Assembly: GCF_030433715.1 (NCBI RefSeq)
Contig: NZ_JAROCC010000003.1
Coordinates: forward strand, 62,001-126,000
Source: Sporosarcina highlanderae
Lineage (GTDB): Bacteria; Bacillota; Bacilli; Bacillales_A; Planococcaceae
Reading direction: 5' to 3'
DNA length: 64,000 nucleotides
A model generated the notes under the pieces. The model saw nothing but the letters and a program-made list of their open reading frames with translations. It ran no database searches and was not told where the DNA came from. Numbering within the stretch: the first letter of the stretch is position 1; the number at the start of each line of letters is the position of its first letter. The position numbers were made by a program, and so were the translations under genes. Positions 24,230-33,263 of this stretch are shown piece by piece.

Positions 24230-26737
24230 ATGCTTAGCGTATTGAATAAAATGTTTGATCCGAATAAAAGAGATTTAAAACGTCTAGAGAAGATCGCGGA
24301 CAGCGTTGAATCGCATGCTACGGAAATGGAACAGCTTTCTGACGAACAATTAACAGCAAAAACGGCAGAATTCCAAGAGCGAGTTGCAAATGGCGAAACG
24401 CTTGAAGAAATCCAGCCCGAAGCATTTGCTGTCGTCCGTGAAGCGGCAAGACGTGTCCTTGGCTTGTATCCGTTCCGTGTGCAAATCATGGGTGCAGCAG
24501 CGTTGAATGAAGGAAATATCGCGGAGATGAAAACCGGGGAAGGTAAAACGTTGACTGCAACGCTCTCGGTTTACCTGAATGCACTTGAAGGAAAAGGCGT
24601 CCACGTCGTAACGGTGAACGAATACCTCGCAAGCCGTGACGCGACAGAAATGGGCGAGCTATTTGAATTCCTTGGTTTGACAGTAGGCTTGAACTTGAAC
24701 AGCCTCTCGAAAGAGGAAAAGCGCGAAGCATATGCTGCAGACATTACGTATACGACGAATAATGAATTAGGATTCGACTATTTACGTGACAATATGGTTT
24801 TATATGATGAACATAAAGTTCAACGACCGCTACATTATGCGGTCATTGACGAGGTTGACTCGATTTTGGTCGATGAAGCGCGTACGCCTTTGATCATTTC
24901 GGGACAAGCGGCGAAATCGGCTGAGCTTTACCGATTGGCGAATCGTTTTGTTATGACGTTGAAAAAAGAAGAAGATTATTCCTATGATGAATCAACGAAG
25001 GGCGTTGTATTGACGGAATCCGGAGTTGACAAAGCAGAAAAATCTTTCGGCATTGATAACTTGTTCGACTTGAAACATGTTACATTGAACCATGCGATAA
25101 ACCAATCATTGAAAGCCCATGCAAGCATGCACATCGACGTTGATTATGTCGTACAAGAGGGCGAAGTGGTTATCGTCGATTCGTTCACAGGTCGTTTGAT
25201 GAAAGGCCGTCGTTACAGCGATGGGTTGCATCAGGCAATCGAAGCGAAGGAAGGCTTGGAAGTCCAGAATGAAACGATGACGCTTGCGACAATCACATTC
25301 CAGAACTTCTTCAGAATGTACGACAAACTTTCCGGGATGACGGGTACTGCAAAAACGGAAGAGGAAGAGTTCCGTAACATTTACAATATGAATGTCATCG
25401 CTATTCCAACTAACCGACCAATTTTGCGTGACGACCGTCCGGACTTGATTTACGCATCGATGGATGGGAAATATAAGGCGGTTGCTGAGGATATTCGGGA
25501 GCGCCATAAAAAAGGGCAACCTGTTCTTGTCGGTACAGTTGCTATCGAAACGTCCGAGATCATCTCGAATTTCTTGAAAAAGTATGGCATTCCACATAAT
25601 GTATTGAATGCGAAAAACCATGGTCGTGAAGCGGAAATTATATTGGAAGCGGGCCAAAAAGGCGCCGTTACAATTGCAACGAACATGGCGGGCCGTGGTA
25701 CGGACATCAAGTTAGGCGAAGGCGTTCAAGACGTTGGCGGATTAGCTGTCATCGGTACAGAGCGACATGAATCCCGCCGTATTGACAACCAGCTTCGTGG
25801 ACGTTCAGGTCGTCAAGGTGATCCTGGTGTGACTCAATTCTATCTTTCACTTGAGGATGAATTGATGCGCCGTTTCGGATCCGAGCAAATGAAGGGCATG
25901 ATGACGAAGCTTGGTATGGACGATAAAACGCCTATCCAATCAAAAATGGTATCACGTTCTGTTGAATCTGCCCAAAAACGTGTTGAAGGGAATAACTTCG
26001 ACTCTCGTAAACGTTTGCTTCAATATGACGATGTATTGCGTCAGCAACGTGAAATCATCTATAAAGAACGTAATGAAGTCCTTGCATCCGAAAATATTCG
26101 GGAAATACTTGAAGGCATGTTGGAGAATGTCATCGATCGAGCTGTTGCGATGCATGCTCCGGATGAAAAAGATGCAGAATGGAATTTGAAAGGCCTTGAA
26201 GATTTCCTTGGAGCAAACCTTTTACCGGAAGGTCGCTTAACCGCGGCTGAAATGGAAGGGAAATCCGCAGAGGAATTGAAAACTTTGATTCACGATGCGG
26301 TCATAGAACGATATAATGAGAAGGAAGCCGAAATGTCGGATGATCGCATGCGTGAGTTCGAGAAGGTCGTTCTTCTACGTGCAATCGACTCGAAGTGGAC
26401 TGATCATATTGATGCAATGGACCAATTGCGTCACGGAATCCACTTACGCGCATACGGGCAAACGGATCCACTCCGCGAGTACCAGGCTGAAGGCTTCTCC
26501 ATGTTTGAGGACATGGTAACAGCTATTGAAAATGACGCTTCAAAATATGTCATGAAAGCCGAAATCCGCAACAACTTAGAGCGTGAGGAAGTTGCAAAGG
26601 GTCAGGCTGTCAATCCGAAAGAGGATGGCGAAAAAGTGACGAAGAAGCCCGTCCGCCGTTCAGTCAACATCGGTCGTAACGACCCATGCCCTTGCGGCAG
26701 CGGTAAAAAGTACAAAAACTGCCATGGCAAAGGCTGA
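24230..26737 (+). CDS. secA: Protein translocase ATPase SecA
   Basis: The 835-residue preprotein translocase motor has a Walker A segment MKTGEGKT (about 100-107), Walker [15 protein letters not shown], motif [12 protein letters not shown] and the helical wing and scaffold regions. The zinc-binding tail is [14 protein letters not shown]. Full-length for a Bacillales SecA. It couples ATP hydrolysis to export through SecYEG. The ATG at 24230 lies after a GAGGATG-like site. It is flanked by structured elements on both sides. Confidence 0.97.
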   Translation: MLSVLNKMFDPNKRDLKRLEKIADSVESHATEMEQLSDEQLTAKTAEFQERVANGETLEEIQPEAFAVVREAARRVLGLYPFRVQIMGAAALNEGNIAEMKTGEGKTLTATLSVYLNALEGKGVHVVTVNEYLASRDATEMGELFEFLGLTVGLNLNSLSKEEKREAYAADITYTTNNELGFDYLRDNMVLYDEHKVQRPLHYAVIDEVDSILVDEARTPLIISGQAAKSAELYRLANRFVMTLKKEEDYSYDESTKGVVLTESGVDKAEKSFGIDNLFDLKHVTLNHAINQSLKAHASMHIDVDYVVQEGEVVIVDSFTGRLMKGRRYSDGLHQAIEAKEGLEVQNETMTLATITFQNFFRMYDKLSGMTGTAKTEEEEFRNIYNMNVIAIPTNRPILRDDRPDLIYASMDGKYKAVAEDIRERHKKGQPVLVGTVAIETSEIISNFLKKYGIPHNVLNAKNHGREAEIILEAGQKGAVTIATNMAGRGTDIKLGEGVQDVGGLAVIGTERHESRRIDNQLRGRSGRQGDPGVTQFYLSLEDELMRRFGSEQMKGMMTKLGMDDKTPIQSKMVSRSVESAQKRVEGNNFDSRKRLLQYDDVLRQQREIIYKERNEVLASENIREILEGMLENVIDRAVAMHAPDEKDAEWNLKGLEDFLGANLLPEGRLTAAEMEGKSAEELKTLIHDAVIERYNEKEAEMSDDRMREFEKVVLLRAIDSKWTDHIDAMDQLRHGIHLRAYGQTDPLREYQAEGFSMFEDMVTAIENDASKYVMKAEIRNNLEREEVAKGQAVNPKEDGEKVTKKPVRRSVNIGRNDPCPCGSGKKYKNCHGKG

Positions 26738-26763
26738 CAACTTGGCATATAACATGTAGAATT

Positions 26764-26815
26764 AACTCCCATCAGTAGACGCGATAATGCGTTTGCTGAT
26801 GGAAGTTTCATTTTT
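26764..26815 (+). terminator. Terminator after secA
   Basis: AACT-CCATCAG...ACGC pairs with GCGT...CTGATGG-AGTT, followed by a T-rich tract. Confidence 0.7.
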
Positions 26816-26849
26816 GGTTCCTTTCTAATTATTACATTGTTAATAAGGA

Positions 26850-26970
26850 TTGAAGCGAAAGGCGGCGACTCCTGCGGGAAAAGCGTCAGCAGAAGACCCC
26901 GCAACGAAGCGAAGCGTAGTGAGGAGGCTGAAGCGACGCCCGCGGAAAGCGTCCGCCTGCAGCGGAAATC
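26850..26970 (+). repeat. Dispersed structured element, copy 3
   Basis: Homologous to the other copies. The inner stem is GCGTC...GACGC, next stem TGCGGG...CCCGCG, outer stem GGCGG...CCGCC. It lies between the secA terminator and prfB, ending about 47 nt before the prfB start. Confidence 0.8.
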
Positions 26971-27017
26971 CGGTACCAAGATGAACCCATTTTATTTACT
27001 TTCAGGAGGAAACAACT

Positions 27018-28122
27018 ATGATGGAATTATCCGATGTTCGTAATGAACTCGACAAAACAGCTAAGAAATTAGCGGACTTCAGGGGGTCTCTTTGACTTAG
27101 AAAACAAAGAGGCACGTATACAAGAACTTGACGAAATCATGCTTGAGCCAGGCTTCTGGGATAACCAGGACAACGCGCAAAAAGTCATTTCAGAATCCAA
27201 TGCTTTGAAAGATACAGTCGGTGAATTCAACGAACTCAACGACTCACAGGAAAACCTCGAAATGACATTGGAATTGCTTCGTGAAGAAGCCGATGAAGAG
27301 TTACAGGAAGAGCTCTTTGCCGAACTGAAAGAATTCAAGAAAAAAATGGAAGACTTCGATCTACAAATGCTTTTGAGTGATGAATACGATAAAAGTAATG
27401 CTGTCCTCGAAATCCACTCAGGCGCAGGCGGAACGGAATCCCAGGACTGGGCATCCATGCTGCTGCGTATGTACACACGCTGGGCTGATGACCAAGGTTT
27501 CAAAGTCGAGACGCTTGATTATCAGGCAGGTGATGAAGCTGGTGTCAAATCGGTCACACTTTCGATTAAAGGACATAATGCATACGGCTATTTGAAAGCC
27601 GAAAAAGGCGTTCACCGCCTCGTTCGAATTTCTCCTTTTGATTCGTCAGGCAGACGTCATACGTCATTTTCATCTATAGAAGTCATGCCGGAATTTGACG
27701 GTGATGTTGATATTGACTTAAAAATGGAAGACGTCAAAGTCGACACATACCGTTCAAGCGGAGCGGGCGGGCAGCACGTCAACACGACTGATTCAGCAGT
27801 CCGTATGACGCATATCCCGACAGGTGCAATCGTTACCTGCCAAACGGAACGGTCGCAAATCAAAAACCGTGAACGCGCAATCAACTTGTTGAAAGCGAAA
27901 ATTTATCAAATCAAACGCGAGGAAGAAGAAGCAAGACTTCTTGAAATCCGTGGAGAGCAAAAAGAAATCGGGTGGGGAAGCCAAATCCGTTCTTACGTTT
28001 TCCATCCATATTCCATGGTTAAAGATCACCGGACGAATGAAGAAACAGGAAACGTAGGAGCTGTTATGGACGGGGAAATTGATCTGTTCATCAATGCTTA
28101 TTTACGTTCAAAAATTTCATAA
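27018..28122 (+). CDS. prfB: Peptide chain release factor 2 with programmed +1 frameshift
   Basis: RF2 recognises UGA and UAA. The first 25 codons, from the ATG at 27018 (AGGAGGA upstream), end at CTT-TGA (27090-27095). A +1 shift onto GAC then opens the main frame to 28122, for a total of 367 residues. A Shine-Dalgarno-like AGGGGG at 27081-27086 stimulates the shift, as in most bacterial prfB genes, and gives autoregulation by RF2 supply. The tripeptide SPF ([10 protein letters not shown]) and the catalytic GGQ ([10 protein letters not shown], about residue 250) are intact, so this is not a broken gene. A second Met directly follows the first. Confidence 0.97.
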
Positions 28123-28130
28123 ATACAAAA

Positions 28131-28159
28131 AGCTGCACCAGCAATGGTGCGCTTTTTTT
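28131..28159 (+). terminator. Terminator of prfB
   Basis: AGC-TGCACCA pairs with TGGTGC-GCT, followed by a T run. Confidence 0.85.
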
Positions 28160-28274
28160 ATGAGTTTAAAATTTTCGTTTATGTGTATAGTAATAGGTAA
28201 AGGCAAAAATTGAGCTGAAGAAAAACTTTCCAATTTGTCATTAATTTGATAAAAATGGACAGCTCACACGGGAG

Positions 28275-28301
28275 TTTACGATCCTGGTCCTTTGGTATAC
28301 T
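28275..28301 (+). promoter_or_regulatory. Possible promoter of cccB
   Basis: TTTACG and TATACT are 15 nt apart, 40 nt before the start codon. The spacing is short. Confidence 0.4.
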
Positions 28302-28341
28302 AAGGAGTGTAGCACAGCAATTAATGACAGGAGGAAAAAAG

Positions 28342-28665
28342 ATGAAGAACAAGCTTCTAACAGTTATATTTGGTGCAGTGCTTGTACTTGGCGCCTGTGG
28401 TGGAGGGAACAAAACAACCGACAAAGGCACGGGAACTACTGCCGGTGTAGACGCGGATAAAGTTTTCCAAGCCAGCTGCGCAAGCTGTCATGGTGGAAAT
28501 CTTGAGGGGCGTGGAACAGCTCCATCGCTCGCGAATATCGGGTCCGAGCTTTCAGAAGCTGAAATCCACGATATTATCGAACACGGCCAAAATGGTATGC
28601 CTGGCGGTCTAATTAAAGGCGAAGAATTAGATGCTGTTGCAAAGTGGCTATCTGAAAAGAAATAA
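28342..28665 (+). CDS. cccB: Membrane-anchored cytochrome c (c-551 type lipoprotein)
   Basis: The 107-residue protein has a short signal and lipobox (LGAC, Cys19) followed by a Gly/Thr-rich linker. The haem site CASCH spans residues 46-50, and Met86 (HGQNGMPGG) is the likely sixth ligand. It would be a lipid-anchored electron carrier to a terminal oxidase, like B. subtilis CccB. GGAGG precedes the ATG at 28342. Location between prfB and ftsE is conserved. Confidence 0.93.
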   Translation: MKNKLLTVIFGAVLVLGACGGGNKTTDKGTGTTAGVDADKVFQASCASCHGGNLEGRGTAPSLANIGSELSEAEIHDIIEHGQNGMPGGLIKGEELDAVAKWLSEKK

Positions 28666-28679
28666 TATGTAAAGTAACA

Positions 28680-28718
28680 AACGCAATGGGCGAACAATTG
28701 CCTGTTGCGTTTTTTTTA
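28680..28718 (+). terminator. Terminator of cccB
   Basis: AACGCA-GGC pairs with GCC-TTGCGTT, followed by a T run. Confidence 0.85.
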
Positions 28719-28750
28719 TCTGTTTAAAACCTTCCAAAAAAAGAAAAATA

Positions 28751-28779
28751 TTAACAATATGCATAATATGTGTTATTAT
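28751..28779 (+). promoter_or_regulatory. Upstream promoter of ftsEX
   Basis: TTAACA and TATTAT are separated by 17 nt. Confidence 0.55.
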
Positions 28780-28809
28780 GTCGAACCAAATGAAATAAAT
28801 CTGTAATAA

Positions 28810-28834
28810 TTGCAGTGCTTATGCATGTTATAAT
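28810..28834 (+). promoter_or_regulatory. Downstream extended -10 promoter of ftsEX
   Basis: TGTTATAAT (28826-28834) is a perfect extended -10 element. A TTGCAG lies only 13 nt before it, so the extended motif probably compensates. Confidence 0.55.
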
Positions 28835-28886
28835 GTGGTTGTCAGGAAAAAAATAAGGAATACAATAATATTCAGGTGGTTTTTGC

Positions 28887-29573
28887 ATGATTGTGATGAA
28901 AGATGTTTATAAAAAATACCCGAATGGCGTTGTTGCTGCAAATGGCATCAATGTCGAAATCGGTCGTGGCGAGTTTGTTTATGTAGTTGGGCCTAGCGGT
29001 GCGGGGAAATCGACGTTCATCAAAATGATGTACAGAGAGGAACGCCCGACAAAAGGTGACATAATCGTCAATGGCATTAATCTGGCGACACTAAGGAATA
29101 AACGGGTTCCTTATTTAAGACGGCAGATTGGTGTAGTTTTCCAAGACTTTAAACTACTTCCCAAATTGAATGTTTACGAGAATGTAGCATTTGCATTGGA
29201 AGTTATAGAGGAATCTCCTAAACAAATCCGTAAAAAAGTGAATGATGTATTAGCGCTTGTCGGATTGACGCAAAAGGCAAGAATGTTTCCGAATGAATTA
29301 TCAGGTGGAGAGCAGCAACGGGTATCCATTGCACGTTCAATCGTCAATGTCCCGAAGGTCGTCATAGCGGATGAGCCTACTGGAAACCTCGATCCGGAAA
29401 CTTCTTGGGAAATCATGAAGATCTTTGAACAAATTAATGCGCGGGGCACGACAATTGTCATGGCAACGCATAATAGGGAAATTGTAAATACGATTCGACA
29501 CCGGGTCATCGTCGTCGATGGCGGGATGATCACGAGAGATGAATATGAAGGGGTTTACGGTTATGAAAGCTAG
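28887..29573 (+). CDS. ftsE: Cell-division ABC ATPase FtsE
   Basis: The 228-residue ATPase has Walker A GPSGAGKST, signature LSGGEQQR and Walker B VVIADEPTGNLD. With FtsX it forms a complex that does not transport but transmits ATP hydrolysis across the membrane to a peptidoglycan hydrolase. The 3' end overlaps ftsX, and an M23 hydrolase gene follows, which is the probable partner. Confidence 0.95.
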   Translation: MIVMKDVYKKYPNGVVAANGINVEIGRGEFVYVVGPSGAGKSTFIKMMYREERPTKGDIIVNGINLATLRNKRVPYLRRQIGVVFQDFKLLPKLNVYENVAFALEVIEESPKQIRKKVNDVLALVGLTQKARMFPNELSGGEQQRVSIARSIVNVPKVVIADEPTGNLDPETSWEIMKIFEQINARGTTIVMATHNREIVNTIRHRVIVVDGGMITRDEYEGVYGYES

Positions 29574-30447
29574 GACAATGGGGCGACATTTCAGGGAAAG
29601 CCTTAAAAGCCTCGGACGTAACAGCTGGATGACCTTCGCCTCTGTCAGCGCAGTAACGGTCACGCTTCTGTTAGTCGGGGTGTTCATCGTCATTATGATG
29701 AACTTGAACCAATTAGCGGATAATCTTGAGAATGACGTGGAAATAAAAGTAATTGCAGAACCTGCAGCAGACGCGGAAACGGTTAAACAGTTGGAAAAGG
29801 AAATCAAAGCGACCCCCGGAGTGGCAAGTGTTCTCTATGCTTCGCGGGATGAAGAGTTAGATAAGATGATCAAGTCCTTCGGGGATGAACTTAACTTATA
29901 TAAGCAAAGCAACCCTTTAGGGGATGCATTTTACGTTAAAGCCGCAGACCCGCACAAAACTGCCGAGATTGCCATAAAAATTGATAAATATGCCAACACA
30001 TATAAGGTCGTTTATGGGGAAGGAAAAGTCGAGAAGCTTTTCAATGTGCTCAATATGAGTAGGAACATCGGTATGGTGCTCATTCTTGCGTTATTGTTCA
30101 CGGCAATGTTTTTAATTTCAAACACAATCCGTCTAACTATTGTAGCAAGAGGTCGGGAAATTGAGATTATGAAATTAGTAGGTGCAACAAATAGTTTTGT
30201 AAGAATTCCGTTCGTTTTGGAAGGAATTTGGCTTGGCGTTCTTGGGTCGATTATTCCGATGGCCGTCATTTCAATTTCGTATTACGAGCTGTATGAACAA
30301 TGGGAACCAAGATTGCAAAACGAGCTATTCCAATTAATGAATGCTACACCGTTCATCTTCCAAGTAAATGGACTTCTTCTGTTTATGGGGATTTTTATCG
30401 GTATGTGGGGTAGTTTTATGTCTGTTCGTAAATTTCTCAGAGCCTAA
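29563..30447 (+). CDS. ftsX: Cell-division membrane protein FtsX
   Basis: The roughly 294-residue protein has an N-terminal amphipathic segment (MGRHFRESLKSLGRN), TM1 around residues 27-50 and an extracellular domain to about 170. Three further TM segments form the FtsX/MacB domain. The ATG at 29563 is preferred; one at 29539 would add eight residues. It overlaps ftsE by 11 nt. The extracellular loop is expected to recruit and activate a coiled-coil hydrolase. Confidence 0.93.
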   Translation: MKARTMGRHFRESLKSLGRNSWMTFASVSAVTVTLLLVGVFIVIMMNLNQLADNLENDVEIKVIAEPAADAETVKQLEKEIKATPGVASVLYASRDEELDKMIKSFGDELNLYKQSNPLGDAFYVKAADPHKTAEIAIKIDKYANTYKVVYGEGKVEKLFNVLNMSRNIGMVLILALLFTAMFLISNTIRLTIVARGREIEIMKLVGATNSFVRIPFVLEGIWLGVLGSIIPMAVISISYYELYEQWEPRLQNELFQLMNATPFIFQVNGLLLFMGIFIGMWGSFMSVRKFLRA

Positions 30448-30501
30448 TAGATTGGGAATGTTGTTGTCTGGCAACAAAGCCATAAGGGGGAAAATGAAAA
30501 T

Positions 30502-31791
30502 TTGATGAAGCGCAGATGGTTTTTGATTAGTATAATTGCGGTTTTCATGCTTACATCATTTGTAGGTGAAAACGGTGTTTTAGCAAGTAAACTAAATGAA
30601 TTAAAGAAAGAACAAAAACAGAATGAAATCAAAAAGAATGACCTTAAATCCGATATCCAAAAGAAAGAAAGTGCTATTAAGGCGCTTGAAACTAAAATTG
30701 ATGACTTTTTGAAACAAATTCTTTCATTGAATAAAGAAATTGAACAAACAAATGCCAATATGAACCGTGTCATCGACAGTATCAATAAAACGAACGATGA
30801 GATCGACGCATTAAAAGAATCAATCGCCGATCTGGAAAAGAAAATTGAAGAGCGTGATGTTGTTCTGCGTGAACGCGTTCGTGCGATGCAAATAAAGGGC
30901 AGTCATGTGAGTTATATCGATGTCCTACTTGGTGCAAATAGCTTCGCGGACTTCATAGACCGTTTTTCTGCGGTCACAACATTAATGGATGCCGATAGGG
31001 ATATTATGCGGAAGCAGCAACAAGACATTGACCAACTTGAAACAGAAAAAGCGCTTGTTGAAAAGAAACTAGCAGAGTTGGAAGAAAGCAAAGCGAAGTT
31101 GGAAAAACTGAAAGCTTCTCTTGAAGCGCAGAAAAAAGAGAAAAGTAGATTGATAGATCAGTTAGAAGCGGAACAGGAAAAGCTTTCTCAAGAAAAGAAA
31201 GACCTCGAAGAAGAGTACCATGATACGATTGAAGTTGAGGCAGAACTTGAAAAAGCAGTTATCGCAGAACAGAAGCGCATCGCGGAATTAGCCCGTAAAG
31301 AGGAAGAGCGTCGACGTAAAGCAGCCGCGGCGGCTGCAGCTGCGAAGAAGCCGGGTACATTGCCAAACGTGTCCAGCGGTTTTTGGACAAGACCGGCAAA
31401 CGGCAGAGTCTCCTCACACTTCGGATGGCGAGTGCATCCGATCTTCAAAACAAAACGTCAACATCGTGGGACCGACATCGCCAATTCAATTGGGACACCT
31501 GTCGTATCAGCAGCGGACGGAGTGGTCTCGTATGCAGGGCAGATGGGTGGTTATGGGAATGTCATCATGGTGACTCACTCATCGAATGGTAGCATTTTCA
31601 CAACTGTCTACGGGCATTTATCGAAAATCAATGTTAGCGTTGGACAAGTTGTCGATAAAGGTACCCATATAGGTGCAATCGGGAACTCTGGGAATTCAAC
31701 GGGCCCACATCTACATTTTGAAGTGCATGTAGGCAACTGGACAGCATCCGGTCCAAGTGCAGTGAATCCATTACGATATGTATCGTTTTGA
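30502..31791 (+). CDS. EnvC-like M23 peptidoglycan hydrolase, probable FtsEX partner
   Basis: The 429-residue secreted protein has an N-terminal signal, two long coiled-coil stretches (about 28-110 and 165-275) and an Ala-rich linker. A LytM/M23 domain runs from about 300. The zinc ligands HRGTD and HLHFE are present, so, unlike E. coli EnvC, it should be catalytically active. The coiled coils probably dock on FtsX. A GGGGG ribosome binding site is better spaced for a three-codon ORF (ATG at 30494, stop overlapping this start) than for the TTG at 30502 or ATG at 30505, so translation may depend on reinitiation. Confidence 0.9.
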   Translation: MMKRRWFLISIIAVFMLTSFVGENGVLASKLNELKKEQKQNEIKKNDLKSDIQKKESAIKALETKIDDFLKQILSLNKEIEQTNANMNRVIDSINKTNDEIDALKESIADLEKKIEERDVVLRERVRAMQIKGSHVSYIDVLLGANSFADFIDRFSAVTTLMDADRDIMRKQQQDIDQLETEKALVEKKLAELEESKAKLEKLKASLEAQKKEKSRLIDQLEAEQEKLSQEKKDLEEEYHDTIEVEAELEKAVIAEQKRIAELARKEEERRRKAAAAAAAAKKPGTLPNVSSGFWTRPANGRVSSHFGWRVHPIFKTKRQHRGTDIANSIGTPVVSAADGVVSYAGQMGGYGNVIMVTHSSNGSIFTTVYGHLSKINVSVGQVVDKGTHIGAIGNSGNSTGPHLHFEVHVGNWTASGPSAVNPLRYVSF

Positions 31792-31806
31792 TTGAAATAT
31801 AAACAG

Positions 31807-31837
31807 AAATCCGCCCTTTTCCGGGCGGATTTTTTTG
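31807..31837 (+). terminator. Terminator of the ftsEX-M23 operon
   Basis: AAATCCGCCC pairs with GGGCGGATTT, followed by a T run. Confidence 0.92.
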
Positions 31838-31909
31838 TCTTAACTTCACAAATAGTTCCCTTTACTCCTTTAAAATAGAGGCAAGTTAGTCGCAATTCAA
31901 TGAGATATC

Positions 31910-31929
31910 ATATACCATAGGCGGTATAT
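31910..31929 (+). promoter_or_regulatory. Inverted repeat resembling a CsoR/CstR operator
   Basis: ATATACC-N6-GGTATAT is a perfect inverted repeat 20 nt before the membrane-protein/TlpA operon. The outer ATACC...GGTAT pattern is like CsoR/CstR-family operators. The assignment is by appearance only. Confidence 0.35.
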
Positions 31930-31949
31930 AACGTAAAGGAGCTTGCGGT

Positions 31950-32606
31950 ATGCCTGTTACGAAACTTTTTTTGATAGGTAATTTGACGGTGCCATCCAAC
32001 TGGATTGCGATCATTATTGCCTTTATAATTGCATATAGTGTTATTCGCCTGAGGCTTGGGAAAAAGCAAGCAACACTATTTAGTGATGCCATTTTTTATG
32101 TGATCATCATTTGGAAGCTATCGGTTATTTTAACCGACTTCAGCATCGTAATCAGGGCGCCTATTTCCATTGTTTATTTTAACGGGGGAATTTTTGGGTT
32201 CTGTCTTGGATTGGTTTTTGTTGCGGGTCGTATATGGTTTGAATGGATCAAGGGAAGAGTGGATGTGAAGTCCCTTGTTGCTTTATTCACAGGGGCCGTG
32301 ACGATGCAGGCTGTATTTCAGGTGATGATGGTGTTGTTGAATAGAGGGAGTTTGGTTGCTGGAATTGGAACAGCGGTCATATTCATTGTAGTTGCAATTT
32401 TTGTGTGGATGAGCTTTGATGAAACCGGAAATCATATGATGATGACTGCTTTACTATTCATGGCGGCACATGTTTTTGTCGCTACGATTCAGCCGAAAGG
32501 GTTACTGAATCCACCACTATTAATTACGACAAGTATAGGACTATTTTTCATAGCAATTTTTAAATTGACAAGTGGTCAAACAGAACGGGGGAGCGAAATT
32601 GAATAA
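31950..32606 (+). CDS. Polytopic membrane protein, unrecognised
   Basis: The 218-residue protein has about seven hydrophobic segments and a single Cys, so it lacks the Cys pair of CcdA or DsbD. The segment FNGGIFGFCLGLVF faintly recalls a Gly-rich part of Lgt, but the catalytic residues of Lgt are not evident. AAAGGAG precedes the ATG. It overlaps the following thioredoxin-like gene by 8 nt, so it is probably translated together with it and linked to extracytoplasmic thiol chemistry. Function not known. Confidence 0.75.
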   Translation: MPVTKLFLIGNLTVPSNWIAIIIAFIIAYSVIRLRLGKKQATLFSDAIFYVIIIWKLSVILTDFSIVIRAPISIVYFNGGIFGFCLGLVFVAGRIWFEWIKGRVDVKSLVALFTGAVTMQAVFQVMMVLLNRGSLVAGIGTAVIFIVVAIFVWMSFDETGNHMMMTALLFMAAHVFVATIQPKGLLNPPLLITTSIGLFFIAIFKLTSGQTERGSEIE

Positions 32607-33192
32607 GAAAGTGATTGGGTATATCATCGCTGCGCTACTCATCGGATCGATGATCGTCATCATGGTTAATCAAAATATGAATAAGATTGAACCGATTGAT
32701 ACTTCCGGTGTTTTAGTTGAGACGGGAGCGGGGTCTGAAGTCGCAATGGAAGATGTCGGATTAAGGCAGGGGGACTTGCCTCCCGATTTCGAGTTGGTGA
32801 CATTGAGCGGAGAAACAGTTAAGTTGTCTGATTTGAAGGGGAAGAAGGTCATCCTAAACTTTTGGGCTACTTGGTGTCCGCCGTGTAAAGCGGAAATGCC
32901 ACATATGCAAAACTATTACCGTAATTCTGCGGAGGATGACAATGTGGAAATCCTTGCGGTCAATTTAACGACTGGTGAGCATCGTGGAGTGAAGGCTGTC
33001 CAGGAATTTGCGGATTCTTACGGATTGACATTTCCGATTCCATTGGACGAAACAGGAGTGGTCGGGGAATCCTATCAGGCATTCAGAATCCCGACAACCT
33101 ATTTATTGAATACAGACGGTACAATTGCACAAGTTATTATCGGACCAATGGACGAGTCGATGATGGCAGGACTTGTCCGGGACCTTGATTGA
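32599..33192 (+). CDS. TlpA/ResA-like membrane-anchored thiol-disulfide oxidoreductase
   Basis: The 197-residue protein has an N-terminal TM anchor (residues 5-24) and a thioredoxin-fold domain from about residue 60 (PPDFELVTLSGETVKLSDLKG). The active site is WCPPC (Cys93, Cys96), with a cis-Pro region FRIPTTYLL. It would act outside the cell as a reductant, for example for apocytochrome c or other thiols. The TTG start at 32599, with GGGGGAG upstream, overlaps the preceding gene. The nearby cccB makes a role in cytochrome c maturation conceivable. Confidence 0.85.
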   Translation: MNKKVIGYIIAALLIGSMIVIMVNQNMNKIEPIDTSGVLVETGAGSEVAMEDVGLRQGDLPPDFELVTLSGETVKLSDLKGKKVILNFWATWCPPCKAEMPHMQNYYRNSAEDDNVEILAVNLTTGEHRGVKAVQEFADSYGLTFPIPLDETGVVGESYQAFRIPTTYLLNTDGTIAQVIIGPMDESMMAGLVRDLD

Positions 33193-33263
33193 CAAAATAC
33201 GGTTTTCTGTTGTCGTAATAGACCTTCACTGTTCATATAGTGGACTGAGGAGGGAAGTTATCG

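Noticed and set aside
27018-27139. prfB as a frameshifted pseudogene
   Set aside because: The in-frame TGA is the normal programmed frameshift with its stimulatory Shine-Dalgarno-like sequence.
31950-32606. CcdA-type cytochrome c biogenesis protein beside the thioredoxin-like gene
   Set aside because: The protein has only one Cys and lacks the CcdA Cys pair.
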